This document shows positions 1 through 6,199 of a stretch of DNA of 13,569 bases, in pieces. The notes below the pieces were generated by a model. That model worked only from the letters and a program-made list of their open reading frames with translations. It was not told the DNA's origin and searched no databases. Source of the stretch: JAFGHJ01 sp964523975 (GTDB taxonomy: Bacteria > Hydrothermota > UBA3072); the NCBI GenBank assembly GCA_964523975.1, contig CAZGBM010000056.1, positions 1 to 13,569 of the forward strand, written 5' to 3'. A program made the translations under genes and the position numbers. Position 1 is the first letter of the stretch, and every line of letters starts with the position of its first letter.

Positions 1-236
1 CTATTTTAGCCTGGGTTCTATCTTTGTATGGTTACCAGCCCAATGTACAGCAGACCGCCCAGTCGTTATTGGGAATAAGATTGGCAATAAGCGTTTACGC
101 GGCTATTCCTGCTCTTATCGGTGCAGGAATTATGTTCTTTTATCCGTTAACAAATGAACGTATGGTTGAAATTGAGCAGGAGTTAAACGCAAGGCGTAAA
201 CCTGAAAAGCCGAAACCAACTAAGACCGGGAAATGA
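1..236 (+). CDS. GPH-family sugar:cation symporter, C-terminal end only
   Basis: This is the last part of a major-facilitator glycoside-pentoside-hexuronide (GPH) symporter; its start lies left of the window. The frame is open from base 3 (reads ILAWVLSLYGYQPN...). It shows a short polar stretch, the final hydrophobic membrane helix (about GIRLAISVYAAIPALIGAGI), the FFYPLTNERM turn, and a cytoplasmic tail rich in Lys, Glu and Pro ending at a TGA. The identification rests on its residue-by-residue resemblance to the C-terminus of the complete symporter next door: both have a Tyr-x-Pro-Asn-Val segment, Gly-Ile-Arg before the last helix, FFY after it, and an Glu-Glu-Leu-x-x-Arg-Arg tail. The two genes are therefore probably tandem paralogues. 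Substrate cannot be read from this fragment; import of xylo-oligosaccharides or pentosides is inferred from the neighbours. Confidence 0.85.
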   Translation, partial: ILAWVLSLYGYQPNVQQTAQSLLGIRLAISVYAAIPALIGAGIMFFYPLTNERMVEIEQELNARRKPEKPKPTKTGK

Positions 237-420
237 ACTAAAACTAAGTGAGTGACGCGGATTTTTAATAATATGAATGATTAATCTTTAAAAGGTTTAA
301 TGATTTTGGTAATACGTATAGAATTTGCTCCGTTAAACTTAGATTTAAATTATGCTGTTTGTTCTTCGTACTAAATTTAAGTTGCGTCGGACAGCACTTG
401 AAAAATCAAAAATTAAAAAA

Positions 421-424
421 GGAG
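421..424 (+). promoter_or_regulatory. Ribosome binding site of the second GPH symporter
   Basis: GGAG preceded by an A-run lies six bases before the ATG at 431 and fixes that start. The 194-bp gap before the gene (237-430) is AT-rich. It contains only a weak six-base inverted repeat (TGCTGT at 353-358 and ACAGCA at 391-396). I see no convincing promoter or terminator in it. Confidence 0.8.
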
Positions 425-430
425 TGATAT

Positions 431-1855
431 ATGATTTCCGAAACGCAGAAAATATCTATTAAGGAAAAAATCGGTTTCAGTCTGGGCGATGCAGCCGCCA
501 ACTTTTATTTCCAGATATACATCGTTTTTCTGATGTATTTCTATACCGATGTGTTTGGTATCTCTGCCGCGGTCGTTGGAACAATGTTTCTTGTTTCGAG
601 AATATGGGATGCGGTAAACGATCCTATGATAGGAGCTCTTGCTGATCGAACTAAGAGCCGCTGGGGAAAATTTCGTCCGTGGATATTGTTTACGTCTTTT
701 CCTCTGGCTATCTTTGGCGTATTAGCTTTCACAACTCCGAATATCAGTACAGCCGCTAAAATAGTATGGGCTTATGTGACATACAATTTTTTGATGATGT
801 CTTATACGGCTAATAACGTTCCTTATTCGGCACTGATGGGAGTTATGACAGGCGATTCTAATGAGCGGACGGGTCTTGCTTCCTGGCGATTTATCTTCGC
901 AATGGGGGCAGCCCTGGTGATTCAAGGTTTGATGTTGCCTCTGGTAGGTAAATTCGGAGGTGGAAATGACGCCAAGGGCTTTATGTTCGCTATGTTATTC
1001 TTCTCTTCTCTGGCTTTGGTGTTCTTGTTGACGACTTTCCTTACTACCAAAGAAAGAGTGAAACCCGACCCGAGTCAAAAAACTTCGATAAAACAGGACC
1101 TCTCTGACCTTGCTAAGAACCGCCCCTGGCTTGCCATGTTTGTCGCTACGATTTTCGTATTCATTTATTGGTCTATCAAAGGCAGTGTAGGACTTTATTA
1201 CACTAAATATTTTGTTAATCTTGAGAGTCTCCAGAACTTCCTGCAGAATTTTGGCCTGGCTCGAAGCCCGGATGCGGATGTTGTTAAAATAGGATTTACA
1301 TTTTATAGCGTTGCCGGAAACGTTGCAATGATAATTGGAATACTCTTTGCCAAACCTTTTGCTATTAGGTTCGGGAAAAAGAATGTTTTCAGGTCATGTC
1401 TGTTCCTGGCAGCATGTTCCACAGTTATGTTCGTATTTTTAGCGCCAACAGCAGTTTTGTGGCAGTTTATCTTTAATATTCTTATTCAACTTTCCTATGG
1501 GGTTACGGTTCCTTTACTCTGGGCAATGATTGCAGATGTTGCTGATTTTACCGAATGGAAGACTCGCCGTAGAGCAACAGCTATGACCTTTGCCGCAATT
1601 TTGTTTGCTCTTAAGCTTGGTCTTAGTCTTGGCGGTTTCGTTGCCGGAAAGATTCTTACTCTTTATAAATATGTTCCTAATGTCGCACAAAATGCTTCTA
1701 CGCTCCGCGGTATTCGCTATATGATGAGCGTCATTCCTGCTGCTGCGTTTTTCATCGCTGTGGGTGCTGTTTTCTTCTACGTAATAGATAAGAATATGGA
1801 GCATAAAATACAGGAAGAGCTAACCGAGCGGCGCAAAAAATACAAATTTGATTAA
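431..1855 (+). CDS. GPH-family (MFS) oligosaccharide/glycoside:cation symporter
   Basis: A 474-residue inner-membrane transporter with about 12 hydrophobic helices, full length for the MelB/XynP/YicJ family. It imports a sugar, glycoside or small oligosaccharide with Na+ or H+. Family hallmarks are clear in the N-terminal half: Gly-Asp at residues 19-20, Arg-Ile-Trp-Asp at 57-60, Asn-Asp-Pro at 63-65 and the loop Asp-Arg-Thr-Lys-Ser-Arg-Trp-Gly-Lys-Phe-Arg-Pro at 72-83. Asp20, Asp60 and Asp64 align with MelB Asp19, Asp55 and Asp59, so the cation/sugar acids are kept. MelB Asp124 aligns with Asn129 in the motif NNVPYSAL, as is usual for the xyloside/glucuronide-type members. The tail after the last helix is charged. 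Lying after another GPH gene and before GH43 and GH10 enzymes, it most likely takes up xylo-oligosaccharides; that substrate is inference. Confidence 0.95.
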   Translation: MISETQKISIKEKIGFSLGDAAANFYFQIYIVFLMYFYTDVFGISAAVVGTMFLVSRIWDAVNDPMIGALADRTKSRWGKFRPWILFTSFPLAIFGVLAFTTPNISTAAKIVWAYVTYNFLMMSYTANNVPYSALMGVMTGDSNERTGLASWRFIFAMGAALVIQGLMLPLVGKFGGGNDAKGFMFAMLFFSSLALVFLLTTFLTTKERVKPDPSQKTSIKQDLSDLAKNRPWLAMFVATIFVFIYWSIKGSVGLYYTKYFVNLESLQNFLQNFGLARSPDADVVKIGFTFYSVAGNVAMIIGILFAKPFAIRFGKKNVFRSCLFLAACSTVMFVFLAPTAVLWQFIFNILIQLSYGVTVPLLWAMIADVADFTEWKTRRRATAMTFAAILFALKLGLSLGGFVAGKILTLYKYVPNVAQNASTLRGIRYMMSVIPAAAFFIAVGAVFFYVIDKNMEHKIQEELTERRKKYKFD

Positions 1856-1908
1856 CCGGGAAAGTAGAAATAATTGTTGCAATTAGATGAAAGAAAGTAA
1901 TTATTGTT

Positions 1909-1921
1909 ATAGCGCTGCTAT
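1909..1921. promoter_or_regulatory. Short inverted repeat, possible operator upstream of the GH43-GH10 pair
   Basis: ATAGC-GCT-GCTAT is a perfect 5-bp inverted repeat around a three-base centre, with an AGCGCT core. Its size and GC centre resemble LacI-type operators. It sits in the 288-bp gap between the symporter and the GH43 gene (1856-2143), where transcription control of the xylan enzymes would be expected. The symmetry does not extend further and I found no good promoter beside it, so this is only a candidate. Confidence 0.25.
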
Positions 1922-1979
1922 TGTTAAACTTGATTGTGTTTTGGATTTTAACAGGTTAGCGCAGAAGGATGTGTATAAA

Positions 1980-1998
1980 AAAGGATTTATTATCCTTT
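1980..1998. other. Weak hairpin between symporter and GH43 gene
   Basis: AAAGGAT and ATCCTTT (7 bp, perfect) flank a five-base loop. The sequence after it is not a T-run, so it is not a convincing intrinsic terminator. It could be a protein-binding palindrome, a processing hairpin, or chance in AT-rich DNA. Confidence 0.3.
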
Positions 1999-2129
1999 AA
2001 TGTTCATCGGCAGTATTAGCCGTAGCTAGCTTTCGATATGTTAGTCAAAGGTGGCTAAAAAATAAATAAAAGTTATTGAGAGACTGTTTTACTTTTTGGA
2101 ATGATAAGGAACGGTTTTTCTCAATTGAG

Positions 2130-2136
2130 AGGAGGT
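2130..2136 (+). promoter_or_regulatory. Strong ribosome binding site of the GH43 gene
   Basis: AGGAGGT is complementary to the 16S rRNA tail and lies seven bases before the ATG at 2144. It supports that start, and therefore the N-terminal lipoprotein signal encoded from it. Confidence 0.88.
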
Positions 2137-2143
2137 AAAATAA

Positions 2144-3748
2144 ATGAATAGGTTTATTTTGTTATATTGGGGTCTGTCATTTTTGTTTGTGATTGTACTT
2201 GCTAACTGTTCGGTAAAATACAATGAAACGTATACGAATCCCGTTATCCCGGGCGGGTTTCCCGACCCAAGTATATGTCGCGTTGGTGACGATTACTATA
2301 CGGTTCACAGCTCTTTTGAATATTTTCCCGGTGTACCTATCTTTCATAGTAAGGACCTGGTTCACTGGCATCAAATAGGATACTGTCTGACACGTGAGAG
2401 CCAATTGCCTCTTAAAAAAATGAGATATTCCGGAGGTATCTATGCGCCGACTATTCGCTATCACGACGGTTTGTTCTATATGATTACTACGAATATAAAC
2501 GGCGGCGGGAATTTTTATATAACGGCAGAACATCCTGCTGGTCCCTGGTCTGAACCTGTTTGGCTGGACAGAGAAGGTACGGATCCTTCTCTGTTTTTCG
2601 ATGACAATGGTAAAGTTTATTACACCAGACACGAGGGTGGGGGTGACGGCTACATTGCTCAGAGGACGTTGAATCTTGAAGAGGGTAAACTTGAAGGAGA
2701 TTTGAAGAATGTATGGGGAGGTACTGGCGGAATATGGGCGGAAGGTCCGCATCTTTATAAAATAAATGGAAAATATTATTTAATGATTTCAGAAGGCGGG
2801 ACGAGTTATGGTCATATGCTTACAATAGCCAGAAGTGACTCTCCGTGGGGACCGTTCGAGTCCAATCCTGCCAATCCGATCCTAACACATAGGAATAGAG
2901 AAGGTCATCAGTTCAGGGCTCTCGGACACGGAGACCTTGTCGAGACTCCCGATGGCTGGTGGATTGTTTTTCTTGGAATTCGTCCGCAGGGAGGTCATTA
3001 CAATCATCTCGGTAGAGAGATGTTTTTAGCTCCCGTTAAGTGGAACGAAGACGGCTGGCCGGTTGTCAATGAAAATAAGGCGATAGAAGAGACAATGCCG
3101 GCACCGAGATTGCCAAAATATGAATTCAAAGAAGAGCCCGAGAGGGATGGTTTTGATGACCCTAATCTGCGTCTTTGTTGGAATTATTTAAGAAATCCAT
3201 ATAAAGAGGATTATTCTCTCACCGAACGTCCTGGTTATTTGCGTCTGAAGGGCTCGGCAGTCACGATGGGCGACCAGGATTCTCCTGCTTTCCTCGGACG
3301 CCGTCAAACGGCAATGGAGTGTAGGGCGACAGCAAAGCTTGATTTCAATCCCAGTAATGAGGGTGAAGAGGCAGGTTTAGTCATTCGCGGTAATGAAGTA
3401 AACCGCGCGGAAATAGGTATTACGCGCAAAGATGACAAACGAAATATATACTTTATGAATATGGTTAAAGGTAAGCTGGTCGAACCGGTTCGTTATGAAG
3501 AAATCGGAGAGGGAGAAGTCGTTCTGTCAATAGAAGCCAAGCCTTTATCATATGAACTTTTTTATCAAATGAATGATGAAGCACCGAAAAGTATGGGTAA
3601 GGTATTGACAAAATACCTTACCTTTGAAGAGGTGGAAGGGTATCTGTTTACAGGAGTTTATCTGGGAATGTTTGCAACGGGTAACGGAAAAAAGAGCAGC
3701 AGCCCCGCTGATTTTGATTGGTTTGATTTCATCGTATATAAAAAATAA
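2144..3748 (+). CDS. GH43 beta-xylosidase / alpha-L-arabinofuranosidase, lipoprotein
   Basis: A 534-residue inverting glycoside hydrolase acting on xylo- or arabinoxylo-oligosaccharides. Residues 1-21 form a hydrophobic signal ending in VLAN-Cys22, a lipobox with an unusual Asn at -1, so it is probably anchored outside the cytoplasmic membrane. The five-bladed propeller starts with NPVIPGGFPDPS, where Asp41 is the general base. Asp147 (TDPS) is the pKa modulator and Glu200 (AEGPHLYK) the general acid, so the whole catalytic triad is present. The segments FPGVPIFHSKDL, GGIYAPTIRYHDG and GHGDLVETPDGWW are typical of the subfamily 11/12 type. Residues from about 335 form the C-terminal beta-sandwich (GH43_C2 type) that closes the active site. 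Xylosidase versus arabinofuranosidase activity cannot be settled from sequence alone. It is followed 17 bases later by the GH10 gene, so the two are probably cotranscribed. Confidence 0.93.
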   Translation: MNRFILLYWGLSFLFVIVLANCSVKYNETYTNPVIPGGFPDPSICRVGDDYYTVHSSFEYFPGVPIFHSKDLVHWHQIGYCLTRESQLPLKKMRYSGGIYAPTIRYHDGLFYMITTNINGGGNFYITAEHPAGPWSEPVWLDREGTDPSLFFDDNGKVYYTRHEGGGDGYIAQRTLNLEEGKLEGDLKNVWGGTGGIWAEGPHLYKINGKYYLMISEGGTSYGHMLTIARSDSPWGPFESNPANPILTHRNREGHQFRALGHGDLVETPDGWWIVFLGIRPQGGHYNHLGREMFLAPVKWNEDGWPVVNENKAIEETMPAPRLPKYEFKEEPERDGFDDPNLRLCWNYLRNPYKEDYSLTERPGYLRLKGSAVTMGDQDSPAFLGRRQTAMECRATAKLDFNPSNEGEEAGLVIRGNEVNRAEIGITRKDDKRNIYFMNMVKGKLVEPVRYEEIGEGEVVLSIEAKPLSYELFYQMNDEAPKSMGKVLTKYLTFEEVEGYLFTGVYLGMFATGNGKKSSSPADFDWFDFIVYKK

Positions 3749-3765
3749 ATAAAGGGGAAAATATA

Positions 3766-4851
3766 ATGGATAATTATAAAGATATACATGAGCAACCAGC
3801 TTTGAAGTACGTTTTCAATGACGATTTTTATATTGGTGTTGCTTTGAGTGATAATCAGCTTAAGGGTAATGACCCGGATGATATTGCCCTTGTAGAAAAG
3901 CACTTTAACAGCATTGTACCGGAAAACATTTTGAAATGGGAAGAGGTACATCCCGAACCGGACCGATACAATTTCGAGCCGGCTGACCGTTTCGTGGCTT
4001 TCGGCGAGAAGAATAAAATGTTTATGGTCGGGCACACACTCGTTTGGTTTTATCAGACTCCGGACTGGGTGTTCGAGGACGAATCGGGTAAGCCCCTTAG
4101 CAGGGAGGCTTTACTTAAACGGATGAAAGACCACATCTTCACCGTGATGGGCCGTTATAAAGGTCGAATTCACGGTTGGGATGTCGTAAACGAAGTAATT
4201 ATGGCTGACGGTAAATTCAGAGAAAATAAATGGTGGAAAATTATCGGCGAGGACTACGTGCAGAAGGCTTATGAATTTGCCTGCCAGGCCGACCCGCGTG
4301 CCCAGCTTTATTACAATGAGTACGATTTTATTAAGCCACCCAAACGCGAAGGCGTCATCCGGCTGATTCGCGATTTACAGGCAAAAAGTATTCGCATAGA
4401 CGGAGTTGGCATACAAGGGCACTGGTTTCTTGACTATCCGCCTATAGAAGAAATCGAGACAGCAATTCTGACTCTTTCCAAATTGGGCGTCAAGCTTATG
4501 GTCACGGAGCTGGACGTTAGCGTGCTTCCTTTTTATCCTGTGGACTCTCAGGCGGTTGACCTCTCCTCTTTCGACCCCGAAACACAGAAGAGGTACAATT
4601 CATACACAGATGGTCTGCCGGATTCCGTCCAGAAGGACCTCGCAAACAGATACGCCGAATTGTTTTCGCTGTTTCATCGACACCGCGATAAATTCAGCCG
4701 GATAACATTCTGGGCAGTGCACGACGCTCAGTCATGGCGCAGCTACCTGCCCATACGCGGAAGGACCGACTATCCGATGCTGTTCGACCGGGGGCGTAAA
4801 CCGAAATTAGCATTCGATGCCGTTGTTAACGTATTGCGAGACAAGAAGTAA
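3766..4851 (+). CDS. GH10 endo-1,4-beta-xylanase, predicted cytoplasmic
   Basis: A 361-residue single-domain TIM-barrel enzyme that cleaves internal beta-1,4-xylosidic bonds with retention. The acid/base is Glu143 in WDVVNE and the nucleophile Glu248 in VTELDVS. Other GH10 residues are present: the NILKWEEVHPEPDRYNF segment near 54-70, GHTLVW at 89-94, LYYNEYD at 181-187, GIQGHW at 215-220, and TFWAVHDAQSW at 314-324. There is no signal peptide. The N-terminus is polar, and an in-frame stop at 3739-3741 leaves no room for a longer version. An AGGGG motif 8-12 bases before the ATG is the likely ribosome site. It therefore resembles intracellular GH10 enzymes (such as Geobacillus IXT6) that digest imported oligosaccharides, which fits the adjacent GPH symporters. 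The 3' half is clearly richer in G+C than the neighbours (about 55-60% in places), hinting at separate acquisition. Confidence 0.96.
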   Translation: MDNYKDIHEQPALKYVFNDDFYIGVALSDNQLKGNDPDDIALVEKHFNSIVPENILKWEEVHPEPDRYNFEPADRFVAFGEKNKMFMVGHTLVWFYQTPDWVFEDESGKPLSREALLKRMKDHIFTVMGRYKGRIHGWDVVNEVIMADGKFRENKWWKIIGEDYVQKAYEFACQADPRAQLYYNEYDFIKPPKREGVIRLIRDLQAKSIRIDGVGIQGHWFLDYPPIEEIETAILTLSKLGVKLMVTELDVSVLPFYPVDSQAVDLSSFDPETQKRYNSYTDGLPDSVQKDLANRYAELFSLFHRHRDKFSRITFWAVHDAQSWRSYLPIRGRTDYPMLFDRGRKPKLAFDAVVNVLRDKK

Positions 4852-4879
4852 AAATAATATGTTGAGTGACTTACCGGGC

Positions 4880-4907
4880 TTGACATCGGGATATTAAAGG
4901 ATATTAT
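4880..4907 (+). promoter_or_regulatory. Candidate sigma-70 promoter before the kinase-GH3-GH116 operon
   Basis: A consensus TTGACA -35 box (4880-4885) is separated by 16 bases from a TATTAT -10 box (4902-4907). It lies in the 86-bp gap after the GH10 gene, and the predicted start point near 4914 is just ahead of the ribosome site. It implies that the sugar-kinase operon can be transcribed independently of the xylanase genes. Confidence 0.6.
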
Positions 4908-4925
4908 ACTGCGAAATTATTTAAT

Positions 4926-4931
4926 GAGGAG
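4926..4931 (+). promoter_or_regulatory. Ribosome binding site of the PfkB-type kinase
   Basis: GAGGAG ends six bases before the ATG at 4938 and supports that start. The same GAGGAG motif precedes the downstream GH3 gene at 6186-6191, eight bases before its ATG. Confidence 0.8.
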
Positions 4932-4937
4932 CTTAAA

Positions 4938-6155
4938 ATGGGAGATGAAAAAAATATAGAAATTGTAGCAGCGGGTCATACCTGTCTTGATTTGATACCT
5001 GCTTTTACAATTGAAGGAAAAGTCGACAAAATGACCGACGTCCTTGTACCGGGTAAAATGATAAATATGGGTAAATGTGTTGTTGTGGGGGGAGGTCCGG
5101 TTACAAACGCCGGAGTATCCATACGACGTCTTGGCGTAAAAACTGAATTGATTGGTAAGATAGGTGACGATGACTTTGGTAAAGAGATACTAAACTGGTA
5201 TGAGGGGCATGAAGGTCATTTTAAAGGAATTAAAATGGTAAAAGGCGAATCTACATCATATACCATCGCGATTTGTATTCCGGGGATAGACCGTTTTTAT
5301 CTGCATCACTGCGGAGCGAACGATACGTTCGGTTACGATGATATGGATTTCGACCTTGTACGCAGAGCAAAACTAATGCTTTTTGGTTACCCGCCCTGGA
5401 TGAAGAAGCTTTATGCTAATGAAGGTTACGAGTTGACTAAAATTCTTAAAAAGACCAGAGAATTAAATACCACAACCGTTCTTGACCTTTCTCTTCCTGA
5501 CGTGGATGGTTATGCTGACAGTATCGACTGGCTTGCGATTGTTAAGAATTGGATTCCTCTGTCCGATATTATGGTGCCGAGTGCCGAGGAGATATTCTAT
5601 TTTCTATACAAAGACAAATTCCTTGAAAAGAAGGCAAATCTCGGTCCTAAAGAAACTGTTCTTGATAATATGACCGTGAAAGAGATTTCTGATATTGGTA
5701 AAGATTTATTGGAAATGGGTAGTGCTATTGCAATGGTAAAATGCGGAAATAGAGGATTGTATATACGAACTGCCGGCAAGGATAGACTTTCCAAATTAGG
5801 TGCTGCAGGATGTTCCGACCTTGATAACTGGGCTAATCGCGAATTGTGGTTCCCTGTTTATCAGGAAGAGAAATTCGTGGGAGCTCTTGGCTCAGGTGAT
5901 TCGGCAATCGCGGGATTTCTTTCTGCGTTTGTCTGGAATCATTCCGTTGAATCCTGTTTGCGCTATGCGAACGCAGCCGGAAGTATGAATGTTACCGTTC
6001 CGGACGGACTTACATGGAATAAAGGGTTTGATGATTTAACGAAACGGATTGAAGCAGGTTGGAAAACAAAAGAATCGAAAATTGATGAAAATGGATGGAA
6101 GTTTGAAAAGGGTTTCTGGGTTGGGCCTGATAACCGCGGTAAATGGGAATCATAA
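4938..6155 (+). CDS. PfkB-family carbohydrate kinase
   Basis: A 405-residue cytoplasmic ATP-dependent sugar or nucleoside kinase of the ribokinase/PfkB superfamily, somewhat longer than the usual 300-340. It begins with the typical strand IEIVAAGHTCLDLIP. The substrate-side glycine motif GGGPVTNAG is at 51-59, followed by RRLG and the IGKIGDDDFG segment at 72-81. The C-terminal signature reads GALGSGDSAIAGFLSA (315-330), with Asp321 the catalytic base. Its GSGD replaces the more common GAGD anion-hole sequence. Residues after about 375 form an unusual Trp- and Lys-rich tail (ENGWKFEKGFWVGPDNRGKW). The exact sugar is not recognisable. As first gene of an operon with GH3 and GH116 proteins, it probably phosphorylates the sugar those enzymes release. 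An insert around 222-248 may contribute to substrate choice. Confidence 0.9.
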   Translation: MGDEKNIEIVAAGHTCLDLIPAFTIEGKVDKMTDVLVPGKMINMGKCVVVGGGPVTNAGVSIRRLGVKTELIGKIGDDDFGKEILNWYEGHEGHFKGIKMVKGESTSYTIAICIPGIDRFYLHHCGANDTFGYDDMDFDLVRRAKLMLFGYPPWMKKLYANEGYELTKILKKTRELNTTTVLDLSLPDVDGYADSIDWLAIVKNWIPLSDIMVPSAEEIFYFLYKDKFLEKKANLGPKETVLDNMTVKEISDIGKDLLEMGSAIAMVKCGNRGLYIRTAGKDRLSKLGAAGCSDLDNWANRELWFPVYQEEKFVGALGSGDSAIAGFLSAFVWNHSVESCLRYANAAGSMNVTVPDGLTWNKGFDDLTKRIEAGWKTKESKIDENGWKFEKGFWVGPDNRGKWES

Positions 6156-6199
6156 ATAAAAATAAAACATAAATGAAAATAAAATGAGGAGATAAAAAT

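Noticed and set aside
353..396. TGCTGT/ACAGCA inverted repeat as a terminator or operator before the symporter
   Set aside because: Arms are only six bases with a 32-base loop and no T-run; chance is likely in AT-rich DNA.
1877..1930. Promoter before the GH43 gene
   Set aside because: Boxes such as TTGCAA or TTGTTA have only poor -10 partners at 15-18 bases, clearly weaker than those at 4880 and 13008.
2177..2752. A long minus-strand frame of 191 codons opposite the GH43 gene
   Set aside because: The + strand encodes all GH43 catalytic motifs here; the reverse frame lacks a ribosome site and any family pattern.
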